Translations under genes and position numbers: made by a program
The notes under the pieces: generated by a model
What the model was told of the DNA's origin: nothing
The model's input: the letters and a program-made list of their open reading frames with translations, nothing else
The model's database searches: none
Shown here: positions 47,985 to 58,640 of the stretch, piece by piece
How the letters are laid out: every line of letters begins with the position of its first letter
How positions within the stretch are numbered: the stretch's first letter is position 1
Origin: Alligator mississippiensis
Lineage: Eukaryota; Chordata; Crocodylia; Alligatoridae
Length of the DNA stretch: 64,000 nt
Direction of reading: 5' to 3'
Assembly (NCBI RefSeq): GCF_030867095.1
Contig: NC_081824.1
Location: 89,087,882 to 89,151,881, forward strand

Positions 47985-48284
47985 ATTCATCATTGGTAAT
48001 CCTTCACCATTGATGATGACTGTCATCCATGATTGTCTTATCTGTGGGTCAAAGATGGCTGACAAGGCCTATCTGGGATCAACAAACTCTGTTGCAGCTG
48101 GGGTACATATTTCTGTGGGGGGTGGGTGGGTTTGAGTTCTTGGTTTGGTCTGTGATACGTTTTTTCTGCCGCTCCAATTTTTCCATCTCTTGTAGTTGTT
48201 GTAAGGTTTTAAAGTACTGAGATCCTTGCAGAAGACTCTTCCTCCATTGGGAGTGGTCCTGGATGATAGACTCTCACAAGTAAA
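47985..48284 (-). pseudogene. LINE ORF2 C-terminus, distal part (after the LTR)
   Basis: On the minus strand, DHSQWRKSLLQGSQYFKTLQ and QEMEKLERQKKR are followed by a decayed C2H2-like finger (CNRVC, stop, SQIGLVSHL) near 48020-48100. This is the known end of a LINE protein carrying RxxWRxxxxxG and SRIGLxSHxxTH. It continues the fragment at 49101-49345 across the inserted LTR. I recognise the pattern but cannot fix the clade. Confidence 0.65.
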
Positions 48285-49100
48285 TGTTAGTGTCACAATA
48301 TTGGGATCTTAGAGAGCACTGGATTTGCAGCTGAATACAAGGCACGACCTGTGGCCTAGCAGAGCTGCTGATCACAAGGCAGATTGATAGCAAAGCCAGC
48401 CATTTTCTTATGCTAAGTAACCATCTTAACTTTGTCAACCATTTTTCTGGAAAAAGCAGCAGTTAAGCCTGTGTGCTGTGAACCAGCTACAGCAAAGAAT
48501 GAGATAAGATACAGGGGCCCAAAAAAGGGTGGAACATGAGACAGAAAAACAGTTTGGAATGTGGAAAAGAACACGTAATTGGTAACAGAATCCTAGATGA
48601 ACATATGCAAAAAAGTGAATGGTGATTGGTGAAGTAGCCTCCAGAAGCTTCCAGGTTTTGGTCAAAGTCCGTCTATTGACTGAAGAGCAGGAGTCAAGGT
48701 TTTACACATGTGCTGACAGCAAAAAGACATGTAAATGAATTAAATGCATAGGCAATTCCATGCTAATGAAGCAAGCAGTAAACAGAGGTGGAGCTTGAGA
48801 TAGGAGGAGAAATGGGTGGAACATAGGAGGGGCAAGGGTAGAATAAATGTTAATGAGTATAAACCAAAGTGTATAAATGTGGAATTAAACTATTGTTCAC
48901 TGCTGCTCCCTGCGTTCATAAACTGGGTGTCTATGAGGGAGCTTGCCCGAAGCTGTCTCCATTCTAAATAAAGCTGTTGCAAGTAATGTGTGCTGGTGTT
49001 TGCTCCCTGCTCTCCTCTGCCTAATGAGTGTCAGGATCCATGAGCAATTGGACCCTCATCTCCCTGGTTGTTGGACACTGCAAGGAGTCAGGGTCTAACA
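48285..49100 (+). mobile_element. Solo ERV LTR 2 (816 bp)
   Basis: TGTTAGTGTCACAATATT at the start and AGGGTCTAACA at the end, flanked by a perfect 5-bp duplication GTAAA (48280-48284 and 49101-49105). TATAAA lies at 48858-48863 and AATAAA at 48967-48972. It aligns with LTR 1 throughout; LTR 1 lacks some short stretches, such as part of the CAGCTACAGCAAAGAATGAG region. It is inserted into a minus-strand LINE relic and has no internal retroviral region. Confidence 0.92.
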
Positions 49101-49345
49101 GTAAATATCAATGTTGCATTTTTTTAAGTTTGCCTTGAAGATGTCCTTGAAGCACTTTCTCTGTCCTGCTCTTGAGTGTATGCCTTAACTGAGCAGGAAG
49201 AATAAAACTTGCTTCAGGAGTCTGGAGTCATGGCCGGCCCAGTGAAGCTAATGTTGGATGATCTTTGCCTCAGTGTTCATGGTGTTTGCTTACTACAGGA
49301 TGTTAATGTTGGTGCATCTACCAACATACAGCAGACACTGCAAGT
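49101..49345 (-). pseudogene. LINE ORF2 C-terminus, proximal part
   Basis: The minus strand reads VGRCTNINIL (about 49298-49327), HWAGH (about 49235), then AGQRKCFKDIFKANLKKCNID (49109-49170, one extra residue included). This matches the LINE pattern RRTNIxVLxQAxxxSI, RWAGHxxRM and GQRKRxKDxLKxxLKxCxID. Stops and a frameshift separate the blocks. The frame is then cut by LTR 2 and resumes at 48284. Confidence 0.7.
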
Positions 49346-50197
49346 CACTAGAGAAATATCATCTATGTTGCCATCAGAAGATCCTTTGAATCATCATGAC
49401 TATACACTAAGCAATAGTCTATGAGTAAATCAACTCTGAAATCCTAGGACAAAGAGATTACTTTCCTGGAATTTTTGAGGTGTTCAAGATCTTTGCACTC
49501 TCTTGTTACCATACAGGCTTCTCTGGGGCCCACAGTTTTGGCCTCACTCCCTGCATGACACTATACTACCCCACAATTCCTAAAGCCAATTCATTCAGAT
49601 TGATTTGCTCCCAGTAGCTTCTAATTTGCCCACATTTATCTACATTGCCTTTTCAAGAGTCTACTCCTGACTGTTCAAAGTGAGGGTCCACAGACCTCTA
49701 ATTGATTGAGATATTTCTGTCTTTCAGCACTGGGCAGACCAGTCATCCCCACCTCTCTTGTCTTACCCTTTCTGGAATGCAGCTGAACCTCCAAACATCC
49801 TGTGGCCTTGGGCAGTTAGCAGCCCATCTTCCATTCTGTGTGAACTTAAAACTGCCTCATTCACACCTCCTTGCCCTTTTTATCTCTCAGGACCATGCTC
49901 AACTAGTGGAAGAAGCACTGGTGATAAAACAGCCTCACTTCAACCTACAGTTTCCCTTGAACTGATGTGAAGGCACTAAAAGAGTTTACTAAGCTCTGCA
50001 GGCAAAGAGTAAAAAACAGGTACAATTGATGACACTTTGCAGCCCAACCCAGTTAGCAGTGCCAAGTGGCAGAGAGGACACTGTTACAGTACAGCAGGAA
50101 TGAAAAAAAATCCCCCTTGCCAAACAACCTCTCTCCCTTTCTCCCAGTCCAAGGAAGGCATGGATTTGATGCCAGGCATTTCAAGTGGGAACTGTTT
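49346..50197. other. No gene seen
   Basis: Moderately GC-balanced DNA. The first 100 bases may still be LINE, but the match is too weak to call. The remainder has no recognised feature. Confidence 0.4.
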
Positions 50198-50204
50198 CAT
50201 AGCT

Positions 50205-53200
50205 TCATAGTTTCATAGTTGGTAGAGTCGGAAGGGACCTGAGCAGATCATCAAGTCCGACCCCCTGCCATGGCAGGAAAGAATACTGGGTTGAAAAGAC
50301 CCTGGCCAGATGTTCATCCAACCTTCTTTTAAAGACCCCCAGGGTAGGAGCCAGCACCACTTCTTTTGGAAGTTGGTTCCAGATCCTAGCTGCCCTGACA
50401 GTGAAGTAGTGCTTCCTGATATCTAGCCTGAATCTACCCTCTGCTAGCTTGTGACTGTTATTTCTTGTCACTCCTGGGAGTGCTTGGGGGAACAGGGACT
50501 CCCCCAATGCCTGCTAGTCCACCTGACTAGTTTGGAAATAGCCACTATATCCCGCCTCAGCCTTCTCTTGTGGAGGCTGAACAGGTTCAGGTCCCTTAGG
50601 CTCTCCTCATAGGGTCTGCCCTGCTGCCCCCTGATCATGTGGGTGGCCCTCCTCTGGACCCTCTTAATGCTGTCCACATCCCTCCTGAAGTGCGGTGCCC
50701 AGAACTGGATGCAGTACTCCAACTGCGGCCTGACCAGTGTCGCATAGAGGGGGAGGATCACCTCCTTGGACCTGCTTGAGATGCATCTGTGGATGCATGA
50801 CAAGGTATGGTTGGCCTTCCTGACCACATCCCTACACTGTTGGCCCATGTTCATATTGGCCTCAATCATGACTGCAAGATCCTTCTCTGCCTCTGTACTG
50901 ACAACAAGGGAATTCCCCAGAGTTTAGGTGTGCTGCTGGTTCTTCCTCCCCAGGTGCAGTACCCTACACTCGTCAGTGTTGAAACCCACCCTGTTGTCAT
51001 CCACCCACCCTATAGCCTGTCCAGATCTGATTGCAGCCTATTCTTTCCTTCTAGTGTGCCCACTTCACCCCACATCTTAGTGTCATCTGCAAATTTGAAC
51101 AGGGTGCATTTTACCCCTTTGTCCAAGTCGCTGATGAAGATGTTGAACGGTGCGGGCCCAAGGATCAAGCCCTCTGGAACCCTACTGCCCACATCCCTAC
51201 AGGTGTCAAATAAGACCCATCCACCACTACTCTCTGGGTGCAGCCCTCTAGCCAGTTAGTGACCCATCTGACTGTGTAGGCATCGACACCACAGTCTCCT
51301 AGTTTTTTTTTTTAATGAGAATGGGGTGAGAGACTGTGTCGAAGGCCTTCCTGAAGTCCGGAAAGACTATATCCACTGTGACACCTGCATCCAGGGATTT
51401 GGTGACCTGGTCATAGAAGGCCACCAGGTTGGTCTGACAGGACCTGCCTCTAATGAAGCCATGTTGGTTTCCCCTAAGCACAGAATCCCTTGCTGGCCCC
51501 TTGTGGACATGCGCCAGGATAATTTTCTCAAAAAGCTTCCCCAGGACCAAGGTAAGACTAACAGGCCTATAGTTTCCTGGGTCCTCCTTCCTCCCTTTTT
51601 TGAAAATGGGAACCACATTGGCCCTTTTCCAGTCCTCCGGCATATCGCCAGAGCACCATGAGTGCTCGTAAACCCATTGCAGAGGTCCCGCAATAACCTC
51701 TGCTAGTTCCCTCAGCACTCTGGGGTGGAGATCATCAGGACCTGCTGATTTAAATATGTCCAGTCCCTCCAGAAGTTCTCTGAATAGGTCCTTGCTGACC
51801 CTAGGCCTGGGTGTGCCTCCCATGGGACCTATGGGGGTCCCAGTGAGGGGGATAACCAGGTCCCTACTCAGAAAAATAGAGGCAAATAAACTGTTGAATA
51901 GGTTAGCTTTGCTGCCTGGTGCGATGACCAGATTTCCTAGCATGTCCTGCAGAGGCCCCATGTTACCCAGTACCTTCTTTTTACCCGCTATGTATTTAAA
52001 AAAGGACTTCTTGTTGTCCTTGATCTGAGTAGCTAGTCCCAGTTCCATCTCTGCCTTGGCCATCCTGACTGCCCCCCCTACAGTCCTGAGCAGCAGAGGT
52101 ATAGTTCTCTCTGGTGATGGTCCCTCCCTTCCAATGGGTGTATGCCTTCTTTTTAGCTTGGAAACATGCCAGGACGCTTTTGGTGAGCCATGGGGGCCTT
52201 TACACCCTCTTTCCCCCCTTGATCCATGTATGGATTACCTCCCTTTGGGCTTTTAGGATCATCTCCTTGGACAACAACCACTGTCCTTGGACACCCAACT
52301 CTCCTACTCTCCGGGACCTCAGTGTCTTTCCCACTAATCTCCTTACCTCATTGAAATCCACCCTCCTGAAGTCCAGGGCTAATACCTTGCTGCAGGCCTT
52401 CATCACTTGAGCTGGATGGTGAATTCCAGTAGGCGATGATTGCTGTTGCCCAGGTGGTCAAGCACCTGCAGTCCCCTCACCAGGTCGTCGCCCATGGCCA
52501 AGACCGGATCCAACAAGGCAACTCCCCTGGTGGGGCTGTGCACCTCCTGGGTTAGATGGAGGTCCTGTATCTCAGCTAGGAACCTACGTGAGCAGTCAGA
52601 CCTGGCTGACTGCTCCTCCCAGCAGATGTCTGGAAAGTTTAGGTCACCCATGATGACCACATCCTTTGACTTAACTGCCTCCATGAGCTGACTTAAGAAT
52701 TCCTGGTCTAGCTCTTCTCCTTGGTTGGGTGGTCTGTAGTAGACTGCCACCATTAAGTTCCTTTCTCCCTGACCTCCTTGTATTCTAAGCCAGAACATTT
52801 CGGTCTGCCCCTCCTCTGACCCAGTGCTACTCACTGGGGATGTGTATTGCTCCTTGACATAGAGCGCCACACCCCCACCATTCCTCCCTGTCTTATCTCT
52901 CCTGTACAGCCTATATCCCTTGATGTTCACCACCCAGTCATGCATTGGGTCCCACCACATTTCGGTGAGCTCCACTATGTCTGGGTTGGTGTTAGCTAGC
53001 AGGAGGGCAAGTTCCTCCTGCTTGTTCCCCATTCTGAAAGCATTAGTGTAGAGGCATTTGAGGCCTACTGAAGATGCATGCACTGCCCCCCTAATCCCAG
53101 TACTACCCAGGCCCCTGTTACTTATGTGGGTATTTGTTCTGCTCATCATCGGTCTAGGCTGGGCTGCTTTTGCAGGTGACGCTTGGTTTGGTGGTCCAAG

Positions 53201-53236
53201 GCTTCTTCCGCCCTCATCTTCCCCCTCCCCCAATCA
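50205..53236 (-). pseudogene. CR1 ORF2 relic: endonuclease and reverse transcriptase
   Basis: The endonuclease domain is open for 276 codons (53233-52403): FRMGNKQEELALLLANTN, LTEMWWDP, MGDLNFPDICWEEQ (about 52646) and GNSNHRLLEFTIQ at its end. The family's SDH reads SNH here, so a catalytic aspartate is replaced. A frameshift near 52403 leads into FRRVDFNEVRRLV, and a second into the next open block (52063-51299). That block holds FFKYIAGKKK, DDLHPRVLRELAEVI, EDWKRANVVPIFKKG, NYRPVSL and FPDFRKAFDTVSH. GLILGPAPFNIFISDLDKG and FADDTKMWG (51010-51192) carry the intact DD pair. IEANMNMGQQ, YCIQFWAPHF and FTVRAARIWNQLPKEVV finish the protein. At least four frame breaks rule out a functional product. 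Confidence 0.92.
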
Positions 53237-53238
53237 GC

Positions 53239-54300
53239 CTAGTTTAAAGCCTGTTGGAGAAGATCAGCCAACCTAGAAGAGAACACATGCTTACCTTTGG
53301 GGGAAAAGTGAAGCCCATCCCATCCGAGCATGTCTCTCATCCTGATGTGTGAGTCATTGTCTAAGAAGCCAAAGCCCACCTTGAGACACCATTTCTGAAG
53401 CCTCAAGTTGACCTCTCTGATGCAGATCTCATGTCATCTTCCATGTCCACTCACTGGTAGGACAGAAGAGAATACCACCTGTGCCTCTATCTCCTTCAGC
53501 ATGCCCTCCAGAGCGTGGTAGTCCATCATCAGGTGATTGGGGCTTCTCCTAGCCATGCCATTAGTGCCCACATGGATTAGGACCATGGGGTAGTAATTAG
53601 TGGGGCGGATAATGGCCAGGATCACCCCCATCACATCCTGGATCTTTGCTCCGGGCAACAGTAGACCTCACATATCAAGGGGTCCTGGTGACATATGGGA
53701 CCTCTGTACTTCTCAGGATGGAGCCACGTATGATGATCACTCAAGATTCTTCCTCCGGGTCTGCTTAGCTCCTTCAGCCTGTTCAGAGTGTGGAGAATGT
53801 GGAGTGGCCTGCTCTCCAGAGGTTTCTTCCTCTCCTTCCTTCCCCTGCAGTGTCTCCAGGGCCTCGTACCTGTTCTCCAGCTGGACTGGGGGACCTGGTA
53901 TTGCTCTGCTGTGAGCAGCCCTGGCTCTGGAGGGGACCATCTTCCACTCTGTTGCGGACAGCACCTCCCAGAGTGCTTCTCCCTTGGACGCATGGCCCTA
54001 CAGGGAGAGAAAATATCCATCAATTTCATCCTCTGCCTCTCTGATTCCCCTCAGCCTACTAACCTCCTCCTGGAGCTCCCTCACCTGTGCCTCTAGGGCC
54101 CTAAGACAGGTGCCTGCAGGACAGGTGTGGGGGCCTCCATTCCCTGCCCCCCCAACCCTGATGGGCTTCCCCCACAGGCCAGGGAGGGAGGGAAATGCCA
54201 GCCCTCCCATGGGCTCTGTCTGGGTGGAGGCCTGAGACAAGCCCCGGGTAGGCGGTGCCCCCCGGGCAGGGGCCCTAGCAGTACTCCATGTTGACACCAT
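53239..54300 (-). pseudogene. CR1 ORF1 relic: coiled coil and SGNH esterase
   Basis: ORF1 opens MVSTWSTARAPARGAPPTRG at 54300. Near 54110-54010, ALEAQVRELQEEVSRLRGI is a heptad-type coiled coil, probably for oligomerisation. After a frameshift, LENRYEALETLQGKEGEEE (about 53880-53825) continues it. The esterase follows: VLIHVGTNGMARRS (about 53580-53540) is the GTN block, IEAQVVFSSVLPVSGHGR ends near 53434, and WDGLHFSPKGKHVF (about 53310-53270) is the DxxH catalytic block. The frame ends at QQALN plus TAG (53239-53241), with ORF2 starting at once. CR1 ORF1 proteins bind nucleic acid and carry such an esterase. The frameshift near 53960 and a stop near 53425 break this copy. Confidence 0.85.
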
Positions 54301-54719
54301 TATATAAATTGCTATTATTTATATTTCTGTGTGGTGCCTTCGCCCTACCCTTGTTGGAGTCTCCCGTCTGGCCCTTCCTGCTTGCCTGCCTGTGCAAATG
54401 CCAGCACAAATGCTGGTGTGCTCTGTTCGCATGCAGGTTGGGAGCACGACTCAGTAAAAAGAGACCCAGGGGGCTTCCCCACTGGATCTGGCTCCGCTGC
54501 ACCAGTTCCCTCCACCCCCACTTACCTTAGGATGATCAGCTGCTGCTGCCCTCGCTGCTGCCTTCGCTGCTGCTGCCTCTGATCAGGTGAGGGGTCACAC
54601 ATGCGTGTCGGGACCCAGGTGTGCCTGGTCCCTGCTCAGCTCCTGGCCCCTGTTATCTCAGGTGATCCAGTCCCACTTCCAGATGGACTCCTGAGTCATG
54701 TATCTGGAGAGGCTTGCAA

Positions 54720-56032
54720 GTGCCACTCCAGCATTCTTACCCCTCCACATCTGATCTAATCCCTGGGGAAAGTCCATGGGAGCCAAAAGACTCCAAATCT
54801 CATGGCACAGGCAGTCACTGGATCAACCCCTCAAGGCAACCCCACCACTCTCTCCCACAATGGTGACTCCATCCTAGTCCCAGACAGTGCTTGCTCCTCC
54901 ACACCTCAACCCCTGAAAGTATGAACATTGCGTGCCTCCTGAGGCTGGGAGGGGCATGGAGACCACCCTCAGGTGGCAGCGGTGGTGGCAGCAGCATGGT
55001 GATGATGAGCAGGGAGCTTCCACAAGTGGCCACAGTAGTGTTGGTGGTGAGGGTGGGGCAGTGAGCACTGACCGACGACCACCTGCAAATACTGCCAAAA
55101 TGTCAGGAGTGATGCACTGCTCTTGCATGGACACAATGCTGAAACATCTCTCATGTTGGAAAGGACAGGTGAGAGAGGGGGTTTAAGAGCTCTGCCAACA
55201 TTTCCCAGAGTGGTCAGTCCCTGGCAACTCTAGGGGTAGTCCAAGTCTCCAGGCCCTCTGATGGAATGGAGCAGTTCCTGGGCAGCGACCAGCCCATCCC
55301 TCTCCAGAAATGTATCCCAGCACCACTTCAGGGTTTGCTGCCCACTCATAGCACAGCTGGGACCCTAGTCTCTCTTGTGATGGATGCAGAGTAGTAGCAC
55401 AGTTTCCAGCCCTAGGGGTGTAAAGGGCCAAGACAGAGGACTTACCATAACTACCTTGCTGTGAATGCCCAGGCAAGTGGGGCAGGGGGGGGGGGTTCAA
55501 AATGTTTGTCCATATACTTCATATTATCAGTAAAAGTTGCAACATCGCACTATCAAACTGCAGAAACAATACCTGTGTGAGGGAGGACAGTGTATGGAGG
55601 ATGTGATGGTGGCTCAAGGACAGGGGGAAACACAGCTGCTAAGCACATGAGGGATGCCCATAAGAGGCATTGAAGAACCAAGGAGAAGATGCTGCAGACC
55701 TTGATCACTGCTTCTGAGCACAGTTCATGCACAGATGACTCCTGGTACCAAATATAACTCCATATCTGGAGAGGGACATACTCAGGATGGAGAATACCTA
55801 CACCCAGGCTGATGAGGTTCAGGAATGGGGGCTTCACATAGCCACCCACTGTTTTCATGAAGAAGCAACCTGTGCCTCTGCAGAGCTGGCAGAGTCACAG
55901 AGCCAGGAGAGGAAGTTCATGAGCAGGGCCATGGACCACTTTGCTGCCACCTATAGCACCCTTGACTTGTGCCAGTGCTGCCTCCTGAAGAGAGTGCACC
56001 TCCTGAACAAGGCTTTAAGCCAGGGGTGCCAG
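54720..56032. mobile_element. Harbinger-type element, copy B, left part
   Basis: Aligns with copy A at 23990-24900 and, after the CR1 there, at 27091-27345. The ORF-like block EVQEWG...AELAESQSQERKFM (55806-55920) keeps its frame between copies. Segment 55500-55730 has no counterpart in copy A. CTG/CAG-rich sequence near 54970-55010 gives compositional open frames. The left terminus is not visible, perhaps removed at the CR1 junction. Confidence 0.55.
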
Positions 56033-56970
56033 TGTTGGCTTAGAAACAGCATTTAAAGGCCTGTTTTCTGGGAATTGGCTTATAGTTATATGCATTATAA
56101 GGGTTCAAGATGGGCAGCAGGGGTTAATTGATTTGTAAGAGCCTGGTTTCACACAGCTTCTCATGGCCCTGAAAGCAGATCAGCTGTCTAGCATGACAAG
56201 GTCAACAAATGGACACAGCCTGAAAATTAAGGGGGGCATACCATACACGAGATCATAGCTTTCAAAACAGACACGTTTTCTAACACAACAAGAACACACA
56301 GCCTGGGAACCTAAAAAGTATGTACCATATTGTCCCATAATATAACATAAACTAAGTGACACCAGCTACAAGGTCCCAAAGCAGTAGAACGGCTTGAGTC
56401 TCAGTTTTGGGGGAATAGACCAAATTAGAAAAGGCCCATAAGGCTACGTGAATGTGTAACCAGAAAAAGACAACCAACCAAAAATAGCCATGGATGAAGA
56501 GTCATCAGGAGTCAAAGAGAAAGGAAAATACAAAAGCAGAGACTTCAAATTAACAAAGGGTCCCTCACATGTCCCTCCCCATTTTGTTCCCTAAAAGGGG
56601 TCCCCATCCTCATCACCCAGGAAGAATCCACGGAGCCACCACGAACCAAGAACATACCAGCAGCCCGTCTCATGCAACCCACTGAAGAGGGGCTGTAGGT
56701 CCCAGCATCCCACCTCCAGACTGCTGACACCTAAGAGAAAAAGCCTCAAAGTAAAACCTGCATCCTAACCAGATGTACTTTGACTCTGATAACAGCCCTA
56801 ACATTGGTAAATATAAAATTGTTTAACTTTTTGTATTGTTGCTTTTCTGTTATTACTGTGTATCAATAAACTCACCTATTATCAACTGGCAGGTGTTGTA
56901 GTTGGTGTAAGGGCTGTGCCTGCCTGAAACAAAGACATAAGGGCTGGGTTCCTAAAATCCAGTGTCAACA
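56033..56970 (+). mobile_element. Solo ERV LTR 4 (938 bp) in Harbinger copy B
   Basis: It starts TGTTGGCTTAG and ends GTGTCAACA, flanked by a 4-bp duplication CCAG (56029-56032 and 56971-56974). Copy A carries the uninterrupted site GTGCCAGGAATGG near 27339, so the limits are confirmed within this window. TATAAAA at 56812-56818 and AATAAA at 56865-56870 give the plus orientation. It shows no obvious similarity to LTRs 1-3. No internal retroviral sequence adjoins it. Confidence 0.92.
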
Positions 56971-57639
56971 CCAGGAGAGGCTGCTGCCCAGCCCCAAGTG
57001 GCATGAGGTGCTTCACTCCATGGAGTTTTCCCAGGGGTGACAGGAATGGGGGTCTTGTGGGAGGTACCCCTGTATACTGAGTGGAGGAAAATGGCCTCCA
57101 ATTTGCCCTGACTGAGAGCAAAAGAAGTGCTAGGCAGACCCAGATAGAGAGAGTGGAGCAATAGAGCTAGTGATCCCTGATCTGGGGAAACAGAAAAGCC
57201 CCTGGCAGGGCCTGCTCCAACAAGCAGTGGTGACTCAAGAGGGTGAGACTGGGTGCCTGGGGCTGAAGAGCCAGGGCCATGGATGGCCCTGTCCTCCAAG
57301 AGCTGATCTGTGCAGTTTCAGGACAGTACCCCCTAACCTCTCCCTTGGACAGGAGCACAGGGCAGGAGATCCATTGCCCAATGCCAGGGCACAGGAACTT
57401 GGGGACTGTATGTCCTCTAGCCCTAGTCATCTGGATAATTCCCCCAGTCTTCACTGGCCAGAAGGACAGCTAGGGCTTTGCAGACCCTGGCTCCCTTTCT
57501 GGTGTGCAGGGTCTCTGCTTTCAACATCAGTGGGGTGCTCACTCTTCCCAGCCTCCCTGCACCACACATGCTCAGCACGCCATGTCTGGTATGTGTACCA
57601 TGCCTCGTCTACCTATAATTTCACTGATGTTGTAAAGGA
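56971..57639. mobile_element. Harbinger-type element, copy B, middle part
   Basis: Continues the copy A alignment (27345-27720): CTGCTGCCCAGCC, TTTTCCCAGGGGTGACAGGAAT, GGCCTGCTCCAA and GAGCCAGGGCCAT. Similarity fades beyond about 57300. No domain is recognised. Confidence 0.5.
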
Positions 57640-58640
57640 TTCATGAAGTGATGATGAGGTACAGCAGGTATTCCTCCTCCACCTCAGGGAACATGCTGAA
57701 AGCTTGCCAATGTACCCTGAAGTGGCTGATGATGCACTCCATAGTCATGCATCACCTCTTCAGGTAGTAGTTGAAGTGCTCCTTGCAGTGGTCCTGTAGC
57801 CTCATGTAAGGCTTCAGAAGTCAGGGTGGATGGGGTAAGTCAGGTACCTGATGACAATGGAAGGGATAAGAATGGTGCTAATGATGCAACTGGGGACTCT
57901 TGGAGCATAGCACCCATCCTCTATCTTCTGGAAGAGGAGGCAGGGGATAGCTGCAGAATATGTGGGCATTATGGGCACTGCCTGCTGATCCATGAAAGGT
58001 GAAGTAGCCTCGGTGGTCAACAACACCCTACAGGATAATGGAGAAGTAGCCCTTGCAATTGATTAATGCCCAGACAGGGTGGGACAAGGAGAGAATAGGT
58101 ATGTTCATTCCGTCCATGTCCCCCACACATTTGGGAAAGTCCATGCAGCAGAATTTGGCTGCTACCTTCTGCAAGTTGACAAGGGAGATGAAGCGGTTGA
58201 CCAGGATGTTTTGGATGACCAGACGTCTCCTGGATGGCCTGTCTGGTTGTGGACTTGCCCATGCTGAATTGATTGGCCAGATAGTGGAGGCTGCCAGGGC
58301 TGGCCAGCTTCAAGATAGTGAGGGCCACTCCATTCTCTGGAGTGAGTGTGGTTGCCTGGTGATGTTCTGGAACATGATGTGGGGGACCACCTTGGCAACG
58401 ATGTCTGTGATGGTGGGTCAGAACATGCAGAAGGTCTAAAGCCACTGTTCAGTGTCCCAGATGTCCAAGATGATTCACTCCCTCCAGTCACTGGTTATGG
58501 CACAAGCCCAAAACTGGTGCTTGGCAGAGTAGAGATGGTGCCTGGATGGCCTCATACTTGTTGGCCATGTGGAAGTCAGCCACTTAATCCAGGATGCTTG
58601 GGTGGTGCAGAGTGTGGTAACCCAGTTAGAAGCAATGTCC
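57640..58640 (-). pseudogene. PIF/Harbinger DDE transposase relic
   Basis: The minus strand encodes, in order and across frame breaks, the parts of a Harbinger transposase. ILDIWDTEQW (about 58475-58445) is the N-terminal W..LxxWDDEQW block. VALTILKLASPGSLHYLANQ and FSMGKSTTRQAI (about 58330-58235) form the helix-turn-helix, which in the family reads KLATPxSYRxVxxxFGVGKST. FPKCVGDMDGMNIPIL (about 58136-58089) contains the first catalytic D. VVDHRGYFT and AHNAHIF (58020-57955) follow; the family has HDA there, so the second catalytic D is N. LTYPIHP then KPYM (57840-57800) and MTMECIISHFRVHWQAF (about 57755-57700) keep the final E. Multiple stops and frameshifts make it a pseudogene. It should be the mobilising enzyme of the element shared with copy A, which lacks it. 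Confidence 0.8.

Larger units (their letters stand above)
50198..54600 (-). mobile_element. Near full-length CR1 LINE
   Basis: This minus-strand CR1 runs from a 5' region rich in GCTGCTGCC words (about 54540-54600), through ORF1 (54300-53239) and ORF2 (about 53236-50205), to a 3' end at 50198-50218. The 3' tail on the minus strand reads CCAACTATGAAACTATGAAG, the terminal short repeats of CR1. About 4.4 kb is close to a complete element. Every ORF is broken by frameshifts or stops. The exact 5' end is uncertain because it adjoins Harbinger copy B near 54650-54720. Confidence 0.9.

Noticed and set aside
28354..49100. LTR 1 and LTR 2 as the two ends of one 20-kb provirus
   Set aside because: Each has its own, different target-site duplication (GTTAC and GTAAA), and no gag, pol or env sequence lies between them, so they are independent solo LTRs.
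53600..54530. Plus-strand frames opposite CR1 ORF1
   Set aside because: They are antisense shadows of the minus-strand ORF1 coding sequence.
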